From: Eukaryota sp. TZLM1-RC
Taxonomy: Eukaryota > Metamonada: BaSk clade
Assembly: GCA_040285825.1 (NCBI GenBank)
Contig: JAUPSS010000001.1
Span: forward strand, 3,348,001-3,412,000
Length of the DNA stretch: 64,000 nt
Reading direction: 5' to 3'
Below are positions 42,167 to 51,511 of this stretch, in pieces. The notes below the pieces were generated by a model, which made no database searches, was not told the origin of the DNA, and worked only from the letters and a program-made list of their open reading frames with translations. The position numbers and the translations under genes are program-made. Position 1 is the stretch's first letter; the number at the start of each line of letters is the position of its first letter.

Positions 42167-43690
42167 TCATTTTGATTGATGACGTGATTCATGACAAAAG
42201 GCAGAGAGACAACTTTCTTTTTCTTGAAGTTTGCCAATAGACAACATACTGACCATCTTTTTTAATTCATTTTCCTGATTCAAATAGTTTGTATAACAAC
42301 ACAATCTTTCATTTGATAAATCAAATTGCTCCCTATAAAAGTCCAAATGACTTCTAAATTTCTGAATTGATCTCTTTAATGATCTCCACTCCGATTCTGG
42401 TAAAAATTTGAAAGACTCGTGATCCAACGCAGAGATACGTTCTTCCAGCTCCTGTTGTTTTTCGCAAATAGTATCAAATTTTGAAGTAAAATCAACATTG
42501 AGCTCTTTTCTGATTTGGGCAAGCTGTTCTGCTTGATTATTCAAATTTTCGTTATATTTTGCTATCCGCTGCTCAAAAAATTCAGGAATTCCACTTAAAT
42601 TACTCAACACATCCTGAACAATAAGCTCAATCCACTGGTTGACATCATCAAAATTTGAGACACTGAAATTTTGCCTCAGTTTTGACAACCCATCTTGAGC
42701 TCTTTTAATCAAAACATTTAAATCAAAAATTCCGGAATACCTGTCCCAAACATTTGACAAATTGAAAAACTCAAAATTTCCATTATTCAAACAGGTACCA
42801 AAATTTCCATTTTTGAAGGACAATATTGAAAAACCATCAACTGAACCATCTAATTCAAGTTCTATGCAAAATGAAAGCGATAATGAACAAAGAAAAACAA
42901 AAGCGTCAAAAACCACAAGTATTATATCAGAGGAAATATCAATCAATTTGATTGGTTTTTCACTGATAACTGGGATTTTGATTGGTTGGTGGGTTACTGA
43001 TATAGAAATTTGATTGTTTCTTAAAGTCAAAACCTGTAAAACACTGCTACTCCGTGAATAGTGACGAATATTTTGCCCACAATTCGAATATTTCGAAAAG
43101 AGATCACCATAACCTATTTCAAACCCATCCACATTTAAACCAAATTTTTCAATCTTAATTCGGTTTTTATCGTTGAATCCCATTGTAAACTTTAATAAGA
43201 TCAAATCACCATCGACTGTATTAACCAAAACCTGATTACTGGACAGCTGATGCATCCGACACCGAACATTAGAGGCAGAAGTGGAAGCAAATAGTGGAAA
43301 CACACGGGGAGAGGATTCGTGAAGTTGTTGGAAGAGAATCTCTCCCTCAGATAAGAAGGTAAGTATTGGAGAAGAGCCTAACTGAAGGGTGATAAAGTCA
43401 GAGAAGCCTTTGGGAATGGTGATCTTGGGGTGGATTGGAGTGGAGAGAGTAAGGTGAGGAGAGGAAAGGTCGATCCATGAGATTTGAGTTTTGTTGTGAA
43501 TGAATAACATCGATGAAGTATAGAACGAATGGTGTAGAAGGGTTGTTGGATTGAAACTGATGATTGAAGAAGAAGAGGAGGTTACATAGGGCAGTTGACG
43601 TTGAGGATCATAATCACATGATGTGAGATGGAGCTTTTGTTGATGCAGGTAGCAGAACTGGTTTGTAGAGATGGAAACACAACCAGACAT
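42167..43690 (-). CDS. Beta-propeller plus coiled-coil protein, architecture like Nup88/Nup82
   Basis: The 507-aa intronless product from ATG 43690. Residues 1-~300 alternate short hydrophobic strands and polar loops (CDYDPQRQLPYVTSSSSSIISF, TLQLGSSPILTFLSEGEILFQQL, VNTVDGDLILLKF, LIDISSDIILVVFDAFVFLCSL), as expected of a WD-like propeller without canonical WD dipeptides. Residues ~320-480 are helical and coiled (QRIAKYNENLNNQAEQLAQIRKEL, EKQQELEERISALDHESFKFL). A propeller followed by a coiled coil of this length is the plan of nucleoporin Nup88/Nup82, but I see no diagnostic sequence motif, so this is only a structural suggestion. Confidence 0.6.
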   Translation of the reverse strand: MSGCVSISTNQFCYLHQQKLHLTSCDYDPQRQLPYVTSSSSSIISFNPTTLLHHSFYTSSMLFIHNKTQISWIDLSSPHLTLSTPIHPKITIPKGFSDFITLQLGSSPILTFLSEGEILFQQLHESSPRVFPLFASTSASNVRCRMHQLSSNQVLVNTVDGDLILLKFTMGFNDKNRIKIEKFGLNVDGFEIGYGDLFSKYSNCGQNIRHYSRSSSVLQVLTLRNNQISISVTHQPIKIPVISEKPIKLIDISSDIILVVFDAFVFLCSLSLSFCIELELDGSVDGFSILSFKNGNFGTCLNNGNFEFFNLSNVWDRYSGIFDLNVLIKRAQDGLSKLRQNFSVSNFDDVNQWIELIVQDVLSNLSGIPEFFEQRIAKYNENLNNQAEQLAQIRKELNVDFTSKFDTICEKQQELEERISALDHESFKFLPESEWRSLKRSIQKFRSHLDFYREQFDLSNERLCCYTNYLNQENELKKMVSMLSIGKLQEKESCLSAFCHESRHQSK

Positions 43691-44023
43691 GTGGTGTTTA
43701 GAGGATAAATGGACACTTTTTAAATCACATCAAATTCATAGAGATTGCAGTTTTAATGAGTTTGCTGCAATTGTTGTGGGTAGATTGCAATACTCTTTGT
43801 GAATGAGGCATTCAAAGACTCACCGCACAAATCAGTAATACGCACGAGCAGTACATCAAGTTGTTGTTGTTTAGATAATTTCTCTGATGATGAATGGACT
43901 AACAATGACTGTGAATTTAAAAAAAAACAATTTTTATTTCACAAGGAAAAACTATAACTAGGATAACAAGTAAAACAAAAACAAACAACTACACAAAACT
44001 ATACAGAACTACTAACTAATTCC
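43691..44023. other. Intergenic, nothing identified
   Basis: 5' flank of the preceding minus-strand gene and 3' flank of the next minus-strand gene. AT-rich and featureless to me. Confidence 0.4.
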
Positions 44024-45268
44024 CTAACCCCTCCATAACGTCTTGGTACAACTGTACATAGGGTATGAAGAAATATTCAACAACTTCACCATTGTTAGAG
44101 TCTCCCTTGTTCTTTCTTCACTGGGGCTGTTCAAGAACTGTTCAACACTATGTTGGTAAATTAGATCTTCATCAAATTGTTCAAAGAACGAAGCAGACTT
44201 TGGGAGAACAATTGAGTATTGGTCATTCACATCAAGAAAACCATCAAAAGGAGATTCGTTTATCTGGTAATAAACAATTGGGAAAAAAGAAGCAGCGGTT
44301 TCAAAGAATTCAGTTAGTATTCTTTCAATTTTTTTAGAGTTGGTGTCCTTTTGCAGTTTTCCAACTGTTTTAAACAACCAACACAATGGATATTTGGACT
44401 TTGAGCTGTTCGAGTCTGAGCTTATTGACTCAAACTTCGAGCTAAACTTCGCGCAACACAACAATATTGTCATAACAAATGGTTCGTTCGCAATTACTTT
44501 CTTCAAAAACTGACAGTTCGAAGTGTATTCGGTTTCGGACAAAGATTTGTTTTTAAATGATTGCTTCAACATGTTATGAAATTGTATAACATTATAATAT
44601 TGAATTCGAAGTTCAAACACCATTGAAAAGCAGAAAACCATGAAAAAGACAGAAGGCTTATTAACGCAAGATTTGTACATCAGTATGTATAGGAAATGCT
44701 CTTGGGTAAGTAGATTTTGACCTGGTCCTCCGGGGAAACTTTTTGGAGCAATTTGACCACCAGAAATGTTAAGAACGATAGGAAACATGTGAACAAAGAT
44801 CATATCATCACTCTTAGTGGAATCAGCACTAGAATATTCTTGTTTGAATCGGGCAATGCTCTCCACCACATTTTCAGCTTCGTTATTCATAATGACATTT
44901 TCCATTTTCTTGTTGCATGGGACTTCTAAATTGTAAGTGTATTGATGGCCATTCTTCTCCGTGCCATATACTTTAATGTGACCAGTTTTTGGCTTACTTC
45001 CCTTAACTTCAGAATTGCAGGAGCTTGATTCATCTTTGGTATCATGAGCATAAATGTTGGAAGATTCACATTTGGAGTCATTTACTGAAGATGACTTTGT
45101 CGTGCTTATTGGCTTGAAGTCTGCCTCTTTATTAGAAAAAACAGCAAAGTTTTCCTTGATGGGCTTATGAATTATAGAACCTTTAAGACACATTCCCGGT
45201 TCACTGAGAATGTACTGAAGATCATGACATAAACGATGATAGATGTACATAACCAGCATAACCAGCAT
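44024..45268 (-). CDS. Hypothetical protein (414 aa)
   Basis: Open frame of 414 codons with ATG at 45268 (a second ATG lies 4 residues in). The N-terminus is hydrophobic (MLVMLVMYIYH). Residues ~50-100 are Ser/Lys-rich and probably disordered (TKSSSVNDSKCESSNIYAHD). The C-terminal half is alpha-helical with clusters of Phe (SASFFEQFDEDLIYQHSVEQFL). No known domain or catalytic motif is visible. It is followed on the same strand, upstream, by a 159-aa ORF 85 bp away. I tested a simple GT-AG intron joining the two and found no in-frame solution. Confidence 0.5.
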   Translation of the reverse strand: MLVMLVMYIYHRLCHDLQYILSEPGMCLKGSIIHKPIKENFAVFSNKEADFKPISTTKSSSVNDSKCESSNIYAHDTKDESSSCNSEVKGSKPKTGHIKVYGTEKNGHQYTYNLEVPCNKKMENVIMNNEAENVVESIARFKQEYSSADSTKSDDMIFVHMFPIVLNISGGQIAPKSFPGGPGQNLLTQEHFLYILMYKSCVNKPSVFFMVFCFSMVFELRIQYYNVIQFHNMLKQSFKNKSLSETEYTSNCQFLKKVIANEPFVMTILLCCAKFSSKFESISSDSNSSKSKYPLCWLFKTVGKLQKDTNSKKIERILTEFFETAASFFPIVYYQINESPFDGFLDVNDQYSIVLPKSASFFEQFDEDLIYQHSVEQFLNSPSEERTRETLTMVKLLNISSYPMYSCTKTLWRG

Positions 45269-45352
45269 GGAAAAAAGCCTGTCAAGGGCTGGCTACTTTG
45301 AGGTGGAATTAGGTTTATAGGTCATAACCCAGTTCGAGGCGAAAATGGAAGC

Positions 45353-45832
45353 TTAGGGGTTGCAGTTGATAGCGGTTACCAAATTCGAAAGGTAATTGAA
45401 GACGGGGGGTGGATTATCCAACCACTTAGTGATGTCATCAAACTCTGACGCACTAAATCCAGCAAGATCGGAGTCGAGGAACAGATAGTAATCATTGTCA
45501 TTTGGCTGAACTAAATTGAGGAGAGTGTCATGGAGACAGCAATAAGGGTCACGACCATCGGACAATTTGGCATAGGAATGCTTCAGGTGGTTCTCGATAT
45601 GGGACTTCAGGTCGGGCTCCGAAAGGCGATTACACAGTTGACATAGCATAATCTGAAATGCTGTATTGAGAGAGTCGGTAGAACACTCTTCCATGTTGTT
45701 AAAGATGATATAAATATCACCGATCGGAACTACGTTAAAACCCTCCTTGTATAGGACTTCAACGGCATTTCTGATCTTGGAAAGATTTGGCTTGCTAAGT
45801 TTCACTTCACAAATAAAAAGAATGTGTACCAT
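45353..45832 (-). CDS. Hypothetical protein (159 aa)
   Basis: ATG at 45832. The N-terminus MVHILFICEVKLSKPNL could be a weak signal or buried strand. The rest is helical and acidic (EECSTDSLNTAFQIMLCQLCNRLSEPDLKSHIENHL; YYLFLDSDLAGFSASEFDDITKWLDNPP). The open frame continues upstream without stop for ~20 codons into the decayed Fanzor fragment, so the true start is uncertain. No family recognised. Confidence 0.4.
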   Translation of the reverse strand: MVHILFICEVKLSKPNLSKIRNAVEVLYKEGFNVVPIGDIYIIFNNMEECSTDSLNTAFQIMLCQLCNRLSEPDLKSHIENHLKHSYAKLSDGRDPYCCLHDTLLNLVQPNDNDYYLFLDSDLAGFSASEFDDITKWLDNPPPVFNYLSNLVTAINCNP

Positions 45833-45869
45833 AAACACGAAGAGCTTGTCTGAACAAGATTTATGATCA

Positions 45870-46200
45870 CACCTTGTGAGTATTGGACTCAGAAGGCATC
45901 TTTAATAAAATATCTGGCATTGTGGAAAAAGAAAGCTGAAATGAAAGCTTCATTAATCATCAATCCTTCAAATCCATTTTTTCAGAAACTGAATCCATCC
46001 AACACCTCCAGTAGGTCTCTGATGTTTCAAATTCTTGGAACCATTTTTACCACAATCACCCCTTAGTATTAAAGTGTCTTTTGGATTGCCAAACTGCTGA
46101 ACAAGATTTTTTAACCACCAACTTTCAGTCTTTTGCTTGTGAATAAAAGCTTTTATGAATCCTCCACAAGTCAAGACTGTAAAAGTCGATTGTCAAAAAA
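45870..46200 (-). pseudogene. Second Fanzor/TnpB-like fragment, heavily decayed
   Basis: The minus-strand frame 46174-45968 reads FIHKQKTESWWLKNLVQQFG, then LILRGDCGKNGSKNL and QRPTGGVGWIQFLKKW. This is the RuvC-II neighbourhood of Fanzor2/TnpB-like nucleases (pattern G-D-x...P-T-x-G-x-G...hh.hh.K). In the next frame downstream INEAFISAFFFHNA occupies the place of the usual D/N-E-[FY]-x-T-S-x-x-C-H-x-C, with the cysteines replaced. No intact active site remains. It is a different lineage from the fossil at 13827-14761. Confidence 0.5.
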
Positions 46201-46661
46201 ACTTGCCGAAGTTTGGCAACCAAAAAGTTGGAAAAATCTATAAAAGGTACTAACGATCATAAATCAATAAGTATTGGTCCACCGTTATCTGATTCTCTGC
46301 TTTGAGAAGTATAAGGATCTCGAACTCACAGCAAGAGTAAAACAGAAGAAAAGGAAATGTAATCGACGAGTAAATGATGATTGGATTGTGTAACTTGTTT
46401 GATTTTTCATTACTTGCAAACAGAAGACTATCTTGAGAAACATCTAATTTTCCTCCTACAGTTTTCAATATAGAAGTTGTTATATTCAAAAAGAGTCATG
46501 TGTTTTTGCTCAAAGTTTTCAAAAAAAATTTAGAATAATTTTTCAAGTTAATTTTTCAAGTAAATTAAACTATAAATATATGTTCTCAAAAATTAATGAT
46601 TGACAAATCGATGTATATTCAAATTGGGGGTCTACTGTTTCTTTATAATACACTAATTATT
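46201..46661. other. Intergenic, possible continuation of the Fanzor fossil
   Basis: A short minus-strand frame (46489-46250) lies in the right direction to be the N-terminal part of the decayed nuclease, but it carries no motif I can name. The rest is AT-rich. Confidence 0.3.
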
Positions 46662-49169
46662 TCAACTGTCCTCAACAAATTTAAAATAATCATCAATACT
46701 TCTAGCCGAATCTTCAAAATTTCGATCCAATCTACCAGATCCCACCCTTGGACTTAACCCAAATTTGGGGTTAGGGTTAGGGTTAGGTCTTCTCCTTGGC
46801 CGAGAATTGTTTACTGAATTGTTAACATTCACGGAAACTACTGAGGGAGAGCTTAAAGCAAGATTACTAAAACCCGATGATCCTTTCCTCAACGTTCTTC
46901 GTTGAAGATGATCTTCTTCCTGTATCTCTACCAATGGCTCATCACCTACAGCTTCGTCATCAAACGTAGATAGAGGTGCATGAGGAGGGGAAGCAGAAGA
47001 AACTGGCTCATTGGATAAATGGAGCAACAGTCGAGATTTTTCAGCTTCTGCTCGAGTAGAGCTCACTTTGAGTTGATCAACTTCCATTTTGAGCTTCAAT
47101 AATGATCTTCTATGACTTGATTCAAGTTTAGCTATATGATTCCCCATTTCAAGTTCTTTATCGTGCAATTCTTGTTTTAAATTGACAACTTCACTTCTTA
47201 ATCGGGAAATTTCCTGATTGAGCTCTTCCTTCTCTTCTAAAACACGATGAAGACGACCATCAAATTTTTGATTAATTGATTGACTGATCTCCTCTACACT
47301 TCTTTCGTGATCAAATTTTTGTGACTCAAGCTCATCCATATACTCTTTTTTTAAAGATTCAAGTTCAATAGATAACTTGGAATGATCCCTTCTACAAGAC
47401 TCCAAAAGACTTTGTGATTGATCGAGCTCTATAGACTTCTGCTGAAAATTTCGGTTAAGTGTTGAAAGATCATCCAAAAGTTGGGAATTTTTCGATTTTA
47501 ATTCATCTAATTCAAGCTGAATTTCACTATTTAATTGATTTAATCGACCATAATTCGATATGAGAAAATCTAATTTTTCGAAAATCCATTGGTCATTTAT
47601 CTGGTTAGTATTTTTAAATAAAGATGATAAAATTGACTCAACTTTTTCCCTGAAATTTCTTAAATCCGTTACCTCCCGCTCAAAAACTTCCAAGAGTCTG
47701 TCTTTTTCAACCAATTTTGACCTAAACTCGTCACCAAGCTTGACCATCTTTGACTCATATTCCTTCGCCACTAAAGACTTTTCATAACTGACAGACTCCT
47801 TCAACTCAAGCTCATGTCTCCTTTTTTGATCTTCAATCATATTTTTGACACTTCCATCAAGACTTTGCTTGACTTTCTCAATTTCTTGATTTTTTGATTG
47901 CTCCAAGTCCCTTAACCTACAACTCAACTCATCTATAACAGTTCTGTAATCATTTTCTTGCCTTTCCAAAGCTTCACCTCGTTGTCTCTCCAGCATATCA
48001 AAATCGGATTGAAGCTCATAATTACGATCTTGTTCACGTTTCAAAAGAGCTGAATAGCGGGAAACATCCATAGATAGCGAATGAACTTGATGTTGTAAAA
48101 GTGACACGTCACCAGAATCTTGATTGATTGCTTGTGTGGCTGATTGATTAACCTGGTTTCCGGTCAACAACGACTTCCTCTCTGCTATTAACCTTTCTAT
48201 TTCAGATTCGTATTTAGTTTGTAAAGAAGCATATTCAGAGCTCCACTCGTCCAATTGAACCTGTAGCTCATTATTAAGGGTCAAAAGTCGATTGACTTCT
48301 GATGACTTTTGATCGTCAGATTTGATTGACCTTTGGAGTGAGTCGAGTTGAGAAGTAAGTGCGGTGATCTCTTCTTCAAAATTTTGTGACATTTCATTCA
48401 AATTTTGACGAAGTCTTGCGATTTCTTGTTCTTTTTCAACTATGACATCATCTTTTTGAGCTATTTCCTGCTGTAACCGATCAATTTCACCGCTATTTTC
48501 AACAAAATTCTGATTACTCCTCATAGAATCTTGTTCAATTTGTTTAATTAGTTCCAAATTTTGGTATTTTAACTCCTGAATTTCATCATTTTTTCCAACA
48601 AGTTCATTATTTTTTGAATTAAGTTCTTCCGTGAACCCATCAATTAACTCAACTTTTTCTTGTTCAAATCGTTGTAAAAGTAAAATCTTCTCCTTTTCAA
48701 AAGCTGACGAATCAATCATTCCTGATTGCTCTTGTTGAGCTAACACGTCATGGTTTTTTGCTTCTAGCTGTTCAGAAAGGTCGTCAATCAATTGTGATTG
48801 CTCTCCAACTTCCTTTTGAGCTGATTCAAGTTCTTTTTTTAGTTGAGATATCTTAGCTTCGTAGTGTTGGGTGAGTTCTTGCTTTTCCTTTTTTGAAAGT
48901 TCACTGAGATCCGAAAGACGATTCTCAAGAGCCATGAGTTGAGAGGTAACATCAATGGAGAGATCATCATCAGAGTTGGCAGAGCTGAAAGGGTCTTCTT
49001 CAAACGTTATAGAAGGGGATTCAATTACAGGCTGAGATTGGGGAAGTGGTGAAGATATTGAAGGAAAGTAGTCATAGTCAGCGTTAGAGAGAGAAGAAGT
49101 GTTGAGATGTGGGTTAGATGTACGTGGAGGCTTCCTTCGTGGAGAGAGAACACGATGTTGCTTCGACAT
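46662..49169 (-). CDS. Long coiled-coil protein (835 aa)
   Basis: ATG at 49169. The N-terminal ~90 residues are Ser/Pro-rich and disordered (RRKPPRTSNPHLNTSSLSN). Residues ~80-690 are nearly continuous heptad-type coiled coil rich in Glu, Leu, Gln and Ser. The C-terminal ~140 residues are disordered, Ser/Pro/Arg-rich, including RPRRRPNPNPNPKFG. There is no motor, kinase or other globular domain. Such proteins are typical of centrosome/basal-body, Golgi tether or flagellar root structures, and the sequence does not tell which. The NPNPNPK stretch is encoded by a run of TTAGGG-like units at 46767-46787. Confidence 0.75.
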   Translation of the reverse strand: MSKQHRVLSPRRKPPRTSNPHLNTSSLSNADYDYFPSISSPLPQSQPVIESPSITFEEDPFSSANSDDDLSIDVTSQLMALENRLSDLSELSKKEKQELTQHYEAKISQLKKELESAQKEVGEQSQLIDDLSEQLEAKNHDVLAQQEQSGMIDSSAFEKEKILLLQRFEQEKVELIDGFTEELNSKNNELVGKNDEIQELKYQNLELIKQIEQDSMRSNQNFVENSGEIDRLQQEIAQKDDVIVEKEQEIARLRQNLNEMSQNFEEEITALTSQLDSLQRSIKSDDQKSSEVNRLLTLNNELQVQLDEWSSEYASLQTKYESEIERLIAERKSLLTGNQVNQSATQAINQDSGDVSLLQHQVHSLSMDVSRYSALLKREQDRNYELQSDFDMLERQRGEALERQENDYRTVIDELSCRLRDLEQSKNQEIEKVKQSLDGSVKNMIEDQKRRHELELKESVSYEKSLVAKEYESKMVKLGDEFRSKLVEKDRLLEVFEREVTDLRNFREKVESILSSLFKNTNQINDQWIFEKLDFLISNYGRLNQLNSEIQLELDELKSKNSQLLDDLSTLNRNFQQKSIELDQSQSLLESCRRDHSKLSIELESLKKEYMDELESQKFDHERSVEEISQSINQKFDGRLHRVLEEKEELNQEISRLRSEVVNLKQELHDKELEMGNHIAKLESSHRRSLLKLKMEVDQLKVSSTRAEAEKSRLLLHLSNEPVSSASPPHAPLSTFDDEAVGDEPLVEIQEEDHLQRRTLRKGSSGFSNLALSSPSVVSVNVNNSVNNSRPRRRPNPNPNPKFGLSPRVGSGRLDRNFEDSARSIDDYFKFVEDS

Positions 49170-49250
49170 CGGCTAGCAGCACACAAATGTCAAATAGAAG
49201 TAACCCGTTGAGATTACTGGAATATGAAGATGAAATGAATCAAGTTGATC

Positions 49251-49309
49251 TTTTCAAAACTTTTTTTTAACTGGAATATTTATTGAGAAAAAATATTTTT
49301 TCAAAACTT
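49251..49309 (-). repeat. ~28-bp L-C 3'-tail micro-insertion with 11-12 bp duplication
   Basis: TTTTCAAAACT occurs at 49251-49261 and 49298-49308. Between them lie a T-run and AACTGGAATATTTATTGAGA followed by an A-run. This is the exact reverse of the last ~26 bases of L-C plus its poly(A), as seen at 4848-4880 and 50178-50200. It is an L-C insertion truncated to its 3' terminus. Confidence 0.78.
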
Positions 49310-49548
49310 GAGGTCTTTAATTTCCTTTGAGATACTGATCGATCCACATCATACATCATATTAAGAACAGCATAGACAATACGATTCCATAGACATCCAC
49401 AGTTCTTGCTAGTGAGTAATCCATGTCTAAGGACCAGTCTCGGTTAAGTACTCGATGTTTCTGTACATTTTCACATTCTTACCCGTCGGATATACATGCA
49501 TGACGTCGACATGTAAATCACCTTTTATTAGTAAAAAAAACAATTTTT
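49310..49548. other. Intergenic, nothing identified
   Basis: AT-rich 5' flank of the coiled-coil gene. I see no gene. Confidence 0.35.
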
Positions 49549-49815
49549 CTTATCAACAATCAACGTGAAATACTGAGCTTGCAACACTTTTATGCCACCG
49601 CGCATAGTATTTCTATCTATCTAAACCATCAGACAACCATGTACGAGATTCTCTAGCAGAAAAGATGCGGTACGAGCAATTGTGTGCTTGAAATGACAAT
49701 CCTTTACAAATGGTTTTCATTGTAGACTTTTGGAATGAGTAGTCTTTTCATCAATTAAATGCATCCATTAGCAACTAATCCTCTTGCTGATACTTCAAAA
49801 GGAAACGATTCAACC
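49549..49815 (+). repeat. Dispersed repeat, copy 2 of 2
   Basis: Diverged partner of 22825-23105. An adjoining plus-strand ORF (49759-49959) reads SRLCYFIPLKVCLQTKDCS, then NSTIRTVFVESSIFS, and the frame is open past a stop with IRSGLNSLMK. This suggests a decayed transposase or similar coding repeat, but the family is not recognised. From 49960 to 50171 nothing else is seen. Confidence 0.5.
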
Positions 49816-50171
49816 AAAAAATTTAAATTTGACAATAACAATTCAAGACTCTGTTATTTTATACCTCTTAAGGTATGTCTGCAAACTAAAGACTGCTCCA
49901 TCGGTGCTGTTAACTCCACAATCAGGACTGTCTTTGTTGAGTCGTCCATATTTTCTTAAATGAGAATAAGATCAGGTCTTAACTCCCTCATGAAGTCACG
50001 CATGTGCCTCCAAACTAATTTTCAAATTCAATCATACATTATGCTTCAAACCTCTGTATGGCCATGAATTTCGGAGTTTCATGACTCTCCACTCTTATTA
50101 AAGTAAAAAGCCCTATATGGAGAACAAAGTTGTTTTTTGCAATATTGAAACTTGTATTTATTGAATTTTTT

Positions 50172-50651
50172 TTAAAACTGGAATATTTATTGAGATAAAA
50201 AAAGCCATCTAGAATTCAATATCCTCCAAACAAGCGTCACTATTACTGAACCTACTAACAGCGTTACGTTCATATTCTACACCAATAGCTAAAAGTGCCT
50301 TGGAAATCATTGTCTGAATAGACTTGAAAATGCAAAAAACAATTCTATTTAACCAGAAAGTGGAGTTCATTGTTTTACCAGACCTATTCAGTAACACTTT
50401 TTTAAAATTTTCAAAAAAGTGCAACCCTGAAGGTCCAATATTGCCAAAAAGAGAAATTGCAAACGGCACAAACTGATATTTCACATGTTCCACTCTACCT
50501 AACTGTGCCAAAGGTTCTTCATATTTTTTTATCTTCTTTTTTTCGGCGTTAGATAACGGCGAATCAGCGGAATACACTAAACTAGCAGCAGAATTTTTGC
50601 AAACATCAACTGAGACAACATCTACAACATTGAGAACACCATCGATCCCTG
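50172..50651 (-). mobile_element. L-C LINE copy, 3' part (downstream of LTR insertion)
   Basis: The minus strand from 50651 reads IDGVLNVVDVVSVDVCKNSAA, YSADSPLSNAEKKKIKKYEEP, AQLGRVEHVKYQFVPFAISLFGNIGPSG and the C-terminus SNSDACLEDIEF (stop at 50209), with an A-rich 3' tail to 50172. The frame is intact up to the LTR element boundary and continues on the other side at 57782. Confidence 0.9.
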
Positions 50652-50803
50652 TGTTAGCTGGAGCTAAACGTGACTTTCCTCTTTTGGAAAGAGGATCACG
50701 TCATCAATAGTTTAAATTGTATTTTAGTTTATTTTTATTTGATTTCTTATATTCTGTTCATAAACTTCTGTTTTTGTTTATGTTTAGTGCACGAAAAGCA
50801 ACA
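50652..50803 (+). repeat. 5' LTR of the gypsy element (152 bp)
   Basis: TG...CA ends, identical to 57630-57781 over all 152 positions by eye. It contains a perfect hairpin-like CCTCTTTTGGAAAGAGG near its start. The gag ATG at 50780 lies inside it. The sequence just after it (GTAATTACTGGAGCCCG) includes a TGG that may start the primer-binding site. Confidence 0.95.
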
Positions 50804-51511
50804 GTAATTACTGGAGCCCGTAAGGAATCCGTCTTGTCTCATGTCCCCGTCCAGAATTCCGCGAACCTCATTGCTCCATATTTGAATCATACCGGTAGAG
50901 AGTCCGTCTCCCGATATGTAGAAGCATTGAAGGTTTATGCCCAGCGTATGTCTTGCCATGTCATGTCAGACATGACAAGATACCCTCCTGAGACTAACTC
51001 CCAGTCCTCCTCCGCTAAGGAAGCCTCCCGTCGCCCCTCTGCTCCCGACGCTGACCCTGCCATCTCCGCCTTGACTAAGGAGATAGAAGACTTGAGAAGC
51101 AGACTCTCTCAAGTTTCTTCCCAGTCCCAAGCTTTCAATGAAGCCTCCGATTCCGACACTGAGCCCATTCAAGCCCATGAGTGCTCTACTCCCGTTTCCT
51201 CTCGTCCTTATGATGATCCCGATGGAGATCCAAATTCCCTCTCTCTCGACCCTGCTGACCAACCCGGACTAATCTCATTCGAACACCGCCTCAGATCTGA
51301 TGAAGACCGCCTCTTCGACGCGATGTTGCCTTACATTCCGTATACTATCGCTCCGATTGTCCTAGAGACTTTTGAAATTTGCCACGGTATAGATCCCAGA
51401 GTCCCCTCAGCCATCCTGACTCATTTATTGTCAATGTGCCAACTAGAAGACCCTGCTAGTGTTTATCACCGCTTTCAATCCCTCCGTCTCTCTCTCTGCC
51501 CCCACGGTTGA
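50780..51511 (+). CDS. Gypsy gag, N-terminal part (frame 1)
   Basis: The first ATG in frame, 50780, is within the last 24 bp of the LTR (MFSARKATVITGARKES). The product is 243 codons, with helical segments (VSRYVEALKVYAQRMSCHVMSD), a coiled SALTKEIEDLRSRLSQVSSQ and an acidic linker, then RLFDAMLPYIPYTIAPIVLETFEICHG, a capsid-like helical region. It stops at TGA 51509 because of a shift at about 51475-51500, near a CTCTCTCT repeat. The real capsid continues in the next frame. Confidence 0.75.
   Translation: MFSARKATVITGARKESVLSHVPVQNSANLIAPYLNHTGRESVSRYVEALKVYAQRMSCHVMSDMTRYPPETNSQSSSAKEASRRPSAPDADPAISALTKEIEDLRSRLSQVSSQSQAFNEASDSDTEPIQAHECSTPVSSRPYDDPDGDPNSLSLDPADQPGLISFEHRLRSDEDRLFDAMLPYIPYTIAPIVLETFEICHGIDPRVPSAILTHLLSMCQLEDPASVYHRFQSLRLSLCPHG

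Noticed and set aside
44024-45838. The two adjacent minus-strand orphans as exons of one gene.
   Set aside because: The GT-AG pair I tried across 45269-45365 does not join the two frames. They were kept as separate hypothetical ORFs.
50804-50825. Primer-binding site complementary to the tRNA-iMet in this window.
   Set aside because: The sequence after the LTR does not match the 3' end of that tRNA. Only a generic TGG is present.
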